From contig JAIVEN010000023.1 of assembly GCA_026686845.1 (NCBI GenBank), positions 13,844,001 to 13,908,000 on the forward strand: a stretch of DNA of 64,000 bases, written 5' to 3'. Below, piece after piece: positions 56,875 through 64,000 of this stretch (position 1 is its first letter; each line of letters begins with the position of its first letter). Below the pieces are notes generated by a model. It did not search any database and was not told where the DNA came from. It saw nothing but the letters and a program-made list of their open reading frames with translations. The DNA comes from Adenanthera pavonina. Taxonomy: Eukaryota; Streptophyta; Magnoliopsida; Fabales; Fabaceae. The position numbers were made by a program, and so were the translations under genes.

Positions 56875-59800
56875 AGTCTAAATATTTGCGGAAGGAATAC
56901 TATTAGTAGTAAAAGATTATTTTATCATCCCCTCGTAACTTTGTAAGCGTGCGGGTAGTAATCAAGTGGATCATTACCTACCTTTCGTACGATGTGGGTT
57001 AGGTGTAGGAGGCGGTAGTTGAATAAATTGTGATTATAAAGGAAATGTGTACGATTTGGCTGTCCATGTCAAAATCAATGACTTGGCAGTCTATGTTCGT
57101 TTTCATTTAATTTTTATCAACCTTAGAGACACTTACGTACGTGGTTCTTGTCTTGCTACCATTTTAAAATGATTAAACTATGTAAAATTTTATATTTATT
57201 TTTTTTAGTAAAAAATATATTAAAATAACTTATAATATAATATTAAAAAATTATAAAATTTTTTATAAAATTTAAAAAGTTTAATTAGTTTTAAATTATT
57301 TTTTTAATATATATAAAATAGTTAAAAGTAATTTATAAAAAAAGAGAAAGAGAGTAGAAAAATAAATGAACAATAGAGCTACAGGGAGCTCCTTCCCATA
57401 ACTTCAATATTAATATTAATACTAATAATAAAATTACACGCACGCTAACAGTACGTTTTCCCTTGTGCTGTAATTTTGTAGCTGAAAGACTACAAATGAG
57501 GTTTCAAAATTAGTGGAGTCATTAAGCTGTAAAAAAAATATTTAATCAACCTATATACATTGTAGCTTGTGTTCTTTATTCATGTGTTAATTTTGAACTG
57601 TCATAGAGTAGTGCAAGTAGTAAAAGTATGATATAGGATGAGGAGATGTATATAATAGCCCGTGTTTGGAATCTTCTGATCTGAACAAGGTGTTAGTTTT
57701 GAATTCTAACATGCAACAAACTACTATTCTTTTTTAATATAGTAATTACCGATCAGCTAGCAGGCACCTATCAATCAAAATTACATTATTTATTTTTTCA
57801 AAAAATTATAATGTGTGCGTACGTGTGTATATATATGTATATGAGATTTATATTCAATAAGAGTGTTACCACTGTGTATAAGTTTTATCACTTGGAAAAA
57901 TAAAAAAAAGATTAACATGATTGATTTCGGTTTTTAAACATAAAGGGAGGGACCAAGTGAGGAATTAAAAATTTAAAAGACATGTTTGGTGAATGACTTG
58001 AAAGTAAGATATTGATGTATCCCCACTCACCAACCCTATTCAACTTTTCATGCCGGATATGTAAAGGCGAGTGTTTATGACTTTCTAAAGTGAATTTTAT
58101 ACATGGAATATAGTATCAGTTTTCACTTTTATATTGATATATTATTTTTTTTTTCACGAAAAATATAAGTCTGACATATAAAACGGCTTACTGACGGTTT
58201 TGTCTTCATTGAAGTCCTCTCTCCCGCATGACTTTATTGCGTTTCTGCCCAACAATCCTGTTATTATCCGGATCACCTACCACTGAACATCATTTTTATC
58301 CATACAAATTAAAACATATTAATTAATACCGACTTAAGATGACATTTCTTATATTCCTCTAAGTGAAAATAATCCACAAAAAAGTACGAGAACTTATTAT
58401 AACTTATTTACTAGTATATTATAAATTGGACTAATTAATTATTCTGCCCTCTCAAGTTTAGTCTGTGTGAAATTCAAGTGCATGTTTTATAATTTCTTTC
58501 TGTTGTTATGTGATGAAAATGAGTATGCATTGTGTCATAAACAGAGTCACAAATATAGAATAACAAAAGAAAAATTTATGTGAATGGAAATAAAAAGAGA
58601 AGAGTGGTTTGCATACCATATGTCTGTGTAAAGTAAGTTGTAGATATTGTGAAATTGGGAAATGTCTGATTATTTTTTGTTGGCCCATAGAAAATGTCTA
58701 ATTCACATGACGTCCGCATAATTATTCAATGCAATAAGTCGGTAGGTCCCTATTTCTCTTTTCTTGTACTGGGGAGGGAGAGAGAGTACCGGGTTTGGTC
58801 CATTCATGCTTCTACCTGCCATGCTTGAAGCCATTGTATTTGGCTGTCCATGGAAGTCAAAGATGATCAATACTTTTCTGTCTTCTCTACTTATGTTAAA
58901 AAGGTCACCTAAATTATTTTATTATCTTAAGATAAAATATATTTAAAGCATATGTTTTTTTTATTTATAAATTTATATTTCTAAATAAAGATACATTACA
59001 CTGATCTACTTTTAGTAATTAAGAAATAAATCACAATTATATTTACTTTGGTCGAAACATATTCATATTTATGTATATAATATAACATATAAAATATATA
59101 TGAATCATATAAAAATTTAATTTTAATATTAAATTAAGATAATTATATATTAATTTAAAATTATATATTTTATAACAAGCAAAATAAAAGTGTAATTAAC
59201 TATTTTTATAATTAAAAAAAGTGATTCGGTTTGGGCTCGCCATTATTCCTGCTCATATATATTCTTAAAGAAGACGGAGAAAATCACAAATGAAAGGATA
59301 GAATAAAAAGCAAGGAAGGAAAGAAATGTGGTTCATAATCCATATCATACCTACCACCGAGCAAGAATAGGATTGTGCAATTGTCTCACTTTATGTATAT
59401 TTTTTCCCAATAAAATCAAATTATATTAAATAAGGTCTACCATTCCTTTTTGTTTTATCGAAATTTCTTTTTCGTCATCGTCATCCCATTATTCACACTT
59501 GTATAAAAATATTCTATTAATTATACGTGGGTTTCACATTTAAAAAGATAGGAATATCTAGGAATTCCACTTACACTTATTAATATGGCTGAATACCTTT
59601 TTATTTAAAAATATAAATAAATAAATAAATAGTACAATACTATTTCACTATTTAAGAATATCTCACAATAATAATGATGGATCCAGAATCCGAAACACGA
59701 AACGTTTCTTCCGATCTCCACCATCCATCGGACGTCATGCCACATGCAAACTCATTCAACGCACCATTTATCATACTGAGTGAAAATAAATCTGCATACA

Positions 59801-61074
59801 ATTTTATTTTCACATTATTTTTTCAATTTATAATCATGGTTATGAATAATTTAATTTTACATTAAATGAGTTTGCATTGTAAAATATGACTGGATAAGGA
59901 AAGCTAAAGACATAGCTGATATGAACTTTTCTTATAGAATTTTACGTTTTCACGATTTCTTGGTTATGTAACTTGTTTCCTGTCATTAGAAGAGTGCTAA
60001 GTCCATTCCATCTATGCAAATCACACGTCACGCAATTGAAATATTCTGCTTGGAGCTGAATTGGCATCATGTACTGCTTGGATGGGAAGTTGTTAAAATA
60101 ACAATAATTAATTAAAAAGCTCGACAAACCCCTAATGTTGTTTAATACTATACCTCAATTTGTTTACTAACTCAAATCATTTACTTTATAGAATTCGCAA
60201 CTCACCCATCTACTTTTTTGTGGTTTGCAGTAATCCCCCAAGTCTCATTCCCAAACACTAGATCTTGTCTAATTTGTTAGACAGAGCTTTCATGGTTGTT
60301 TTGACTTTTACCGATCCATCGTTAGGCCGTAGGGGAAAATCACGTAAGATAATTAGCTAGGGAGCTTATTTTGAGTTTTGACCCCTTAATTCTTTTATTG
60401 ATATTTTCAATCCTTTTATTTAATTAAAAAAAGAAAAGAAAAACTTTTGTCATGAGGTTTTCAATATTTTGTTGCCAATTATCTACATAATTTGATATAT
60501 ACCAAATTTTCAATTTATTTTGTTGGCAGATATATATATTTTAGTTTTGAAGCGATCAATTCGACTCATTAAAATTAGGAAGAATTGTCGCCACACGCAA
60601 CAGCACTCTCGCAGCTTGGCTTTTACTAATCTATTTTCTTGCTTCCAAAACCCACGAAGCACATATTTAGAATCTTAGCGTTGAAGCTCTAGTTCAATCT
60701 TATCCACGTAAGGCTAGGGCTGTAAGGTTTGGTTTTGAGTTGGGATTGAGAGTTTCTGATGTTTAATGTAATACTATTTCAGATTTTAATATTTTCTCCT
60801 AAAGGGTTTGTTTGGTTTTATATAGCATATGGTTCTTTAAATAAGAAGCTCCATAAGGGAATATCAGTTGCTCCTTGTGATATAATCTTTTTATGTCTAA
60901 AAGACTTAATTAAACAACAGGTTGGTCTTTTGCAAGAAGGCAGATTTGGTGGAAATAATGGACTATCTAGATGTCTTCAAATGGATTCAGAGATTTTGGA
61001 TCCATGATGGATATGGCTGGTAACTTGCAAACACATTCGTAAAAAAAAAAAAAGAGAGAGAGATACAAACAGTG

Positions 61075-61080
61075 TGTATA

Positions 61081-61114
<34 letters not shown>
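61075..61114. repeat. Compound (TA)n(TATG)n microsatellite
   Basis: A GTGTATATATATATATG run passes into about six GTAT units. Confidence 0.9.
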
Positions 61115-62995
61115 CTATCTTATCCACGTATACATGATGAACAAGAGGCTTTCTCCTATCTATTAAAATTGTGCAAAACTGCATTTTTAATCTGTATTTT
61201 ATGATCATTTGTGTGAAAAAAATATTTTAGTTTAACAAAGTCATTAAATTAAAAAAAAGATACAATATTATCAATTAATTTATTCAGTGCCATTTACACA
61301 TACTTAAGGTCACGTAGTACAGACCTGAAAAACTCGCTTTCTTTCACTCAATAATGATGAAACTTGAGTGAATGTAACCTAATTAGTAAATAAACTCACG
61401 AAAATTTTGTCTTCCTTTCCTTAAATGCTAAGAATGAAACCGATACAGAAAGTTCATTTTTAGCGTGGGAACCATTAACAAAAACAAAGTAATGTAATAT
61501 AGATTTGAATTATTATATTAATATCATTCATTAATCTATTAAACCACATGTTATGGGATGATAATATAGGACATAGCATACAGGATAAGAGCCGATAAAG
61601 TAAAATCTGATAAGATTTTTGTACTATATAGTGTTTGGTGTCACTATACATATGATATTGTATTGTATAAAATAATACTGTTATATATTTGAAAATGTAA
61701 GATATAACATTAGATAAATTAAAAATGAACTTTCTCTCTGTTTTTATCAACAAAAAAAAAATCGAGTCCAAAATGTAATATAGTCATCTAAAATTGTTAG
61801 GTTATATATATATATTTTTTAAAAAATAGAGATTAAGATAATTATATTTTTATTTTTCAATTTTAAAAGTTGGCAAGAAAAGAAAGAAGGTCATTATTCC
61901 TTTTTTTTTTTCCCACCATTATGCCTTTTTATTGAAAAGAAAGTGATCTATATAATTATTGCCACTACAACATACCTTGAACTTGGAACATATTATTGTG
62001 TTGTGAGGAGTTTTTGAGTTGGGTGGCAGTCTTATTCTTAGGTAAGGGTAACAGTCCAAGTCCAACCACTACAGAGTGAGTGACCAGAAGGTGGGTTTAG
62101 TAATTCCCAATCCAATCACGTGGTTGGGTGGGGTGGCTAAACGTGTGTGTTTAAATTTAATTATATTTATAACAACACCATTACCGATCATAATATGTAT
62201 TACGTACTATTCATATCTTCATTAATCCGCCCATTCTTCTCTGATCTGACATAACATTATTATTATTCCACTAATTATATATTACTACAACCACCAACTA
62301 CATCCCAATTATACGTCATAAACAAGATCCTGATCACTCTGGTTTAGCACTACCACGTGACTCTAGCCTTCCCACTGATCTACCACTCCACTCCTACAAG
62401 TTTGTGAATCATTTCTGTTTCAGCTTAAAAATTTATAGGAACTTCAAAATAAGTCATAGTTTGTGCCAATTGGAATCCTACAGCCATTTGTGATTTTTTT
62501 TTTGGAGTTTGCCCCGAGCTTCGAAAGTTTTGACGCAGGGCAAATCTATAAATTTAAAGAGTCGCAATAAATTCTTTGAATATGACATTTTTTAAGTAGA
62601 AAGCACATGATTAACACTTTAAAACAAGTCTTAATTTGCCCCCATTTAGATATCCCTATGCTGAGTTATGAAATTTTAATGTTCAGTGAGTTTTAGAATT
62701 AGGTGCAGGGGCAATTTTGCTATTTTACGTTTTTTTAGGGGTGACTAGCCGCCAAATCCCAACTCCAACCATAATTCATGGGTCTATCATCATCATTATA
62801 CAAACTGTATAAAATAAACCCGAGTTTATTGTTGTACTACATTTATTACAATTTTCTTATGAATAAAGATATTTTTATGTGATATGAGCATAAATATAAA
62901 CAAAACATTCATTTTTATCATTTATTTCTGAATATATACCTTAATATAAGCATAAATATACATTATCTCTCTTTTTGAAGATCATCTATAATCAT

Positions 62996-63290
62996 ATACT
63001 CCCTCAATATTAAAATATATGAGATATTTTTAAATATATTTTATTTCAAAATGTAAAGATAAATAACTTTTATCTGATAAATTAATGCTTATTTTTTTAA
63101 TTTTGCTTTTAACTAAAATAGATTTATTGTTGTAAAAGCATGAGTTAAAAAAAATTAAGTAAAAATATTAAATGTGAGCATTGGTGGAAAATTTATTTTC
63201 TTTGTAACGTATTTAAGATGTTTAACTTTTTTACTATTTATGATAATTTAATTATTTATTTCTTACATTTTAGTACAGAGGTAGGTAGTA
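62996..63290. mobile_element. Possible MITE
   Basis: TACTCCCTCAATATTAAAAT at the left resembles the other Stowaway-like ends; the right end (GTACAGAGGTAGGTAGTA) is a poor partner. Confidence 0.3.
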
Positions 63291-64000
63291 TAATCATGGT
63301 ACAAGAAAAAGATACTACAAGTTATTGTAAACTAACGGAGACATAAATAATACACTTTCAAAAGTGTCATAAAAAAAGAAAAACAGTTTCTATAAATACT
63401 GCACCGAGTATTCTATCGTACCCAGACAAAGTTTAGTTTTCCAAACCCCGTAAATAACACACCAAGCATTTCATACTACTTAACAATAAATGTGAGAATT
63501 GAGTTTTACAGTACAGTCCAAGAGAAAACTATTATACTTGCGTATTGTAAAATATTGTAGTCACCATAAAACAACGAAACAATCCAAAGGAGATAAAATT
63601 TTAAATAATTCAGGATATAGGAATTAATAAAATGCATAATCAAAAAATTACTATCCACAAAAAAAAAAAATTTTTTCACTTCATTCAGCAAAATTCTCCT
63701 TCTTGGTTCACTATCTTACGCCTCTCACTAAATTCCTTTGACCTAATTTTCCTTACTGTCAATGGGGAAGTGCTTCGGTACACACAAAGTGAAACAATAT
63801 CATTGTCGCTGTGCTCATTGTTGGAGTAATATTACCATGCTTAACTAATTAGTTTAAAACTTCCCTTAGCATAACTACCCAAATTCCCAATTCTGTTCAT
63901 GCTTGACATAAGACACCTGAGACATGAGATGTAAACTTGAACCTTAGAAGAGACTGCTACATTATGAAAGTTAAGAGCTCGGGCATTGCATCCACAGCCT

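Larger units (their letters stand above)
53800..64000. other. Gene-poor, AT-rich intergenic region
   Basis: I find no convincing gene on either strand in over 10 kb. Frames such as 60759-61007 have no family motif, no neighbouring exon with a matching frame and no promoter sign. The region holds MITEs (listed separately) and microsatellites. A small gene with short exons could be missed by eye. Confidence 0.45.

Noticed and set aside
60759..61007. An 82-codon forward frame ending DSEILDP
   Set aside because: Considered as an exon but it has no recognisable family, no splice partners and no promoter sign.
1..64000. CRISPR arrays, operons or bacterial-type gene clusters
   Set aside because: No regularly spaced repeats; intron-rich genes show this is plant nuclear DNA.

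Overview
The window is nuclear DNA from a flowering plant, most likely a eudicot and plausibly woody. The evidence is AT-rich intergenic DNA, genes with many short exons and GT-AG introns, plant-only families (PAL, SAUR, a plant adenosine kinase, a plant NAD-isocitrate dehydrogenase), and many plant-type LTR retrotransposons and MITEs. No species can be named from the sequence alone.

Layout. Positions 1-12,240 are a transposon graveyard: a diverged inverted repeat with ~1.2-kb arms around a tRNA-Asp-like primer site; two solo-LTR candidates of one family in opposite orientation (4252-7302 on +, 9823-12237 on -); and a deleted Copia element (7451-9337, perfect 5-bp target duplication) whose 5' LTR was itself hit by a hAT-like element. 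Short open segments outside these insertions join into one reading frame and may be the broken end of an old gene.

Positions 13,620-18,630 (+) hold an intact 8-exon gene for a Myb/telobox (TRF-like) protein. Positions 19,424-20,173 (-) hold a small secreted-peptide gene cut by a Tourist/PIF-like MITE; precise removal of the MITE restores one frame, and its C-terminal part looks like a decayed RGF/GLV/CLEL peptide. An intact SAUR gene follows (23,123-23,491, +), then a LINE fragment.

Positions 26,607-48,843 hold the four main genes, all on the minus strand: an intronless multi-pass membrane protein of unknown function, adenosine kinase (12 exons, 341 aa), mitochondrial NAD-isocitrate dehydrogenase (7 exons, 363 aa) and phenylalanine ammonia-lyase (2 exons, 715 aa) with a TATA box and two AC elements upstream. 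A deleted Copia element carrying a MITE lies between adenosine kinase and isocitrate dehydrogenase. From 49,000 to the end I see no convincing gene, only MITEs, a hAT element with a perfect 8-bp duplication, an RTE-type LINE tail and AT-rich DNA.

The genes do not form a cluster with one obvious task. PAL opens phenylpropanoid synthesis, adenosine kinase supports methyl-cycle and adenosine salvage, and isocitrate dehydrogenase serves the TCA cycle; their adjacency looks incidental. Exon joins were checked by hand for frame and splice dinucleotides. Family names rest on recognised motifs, not on a database search.
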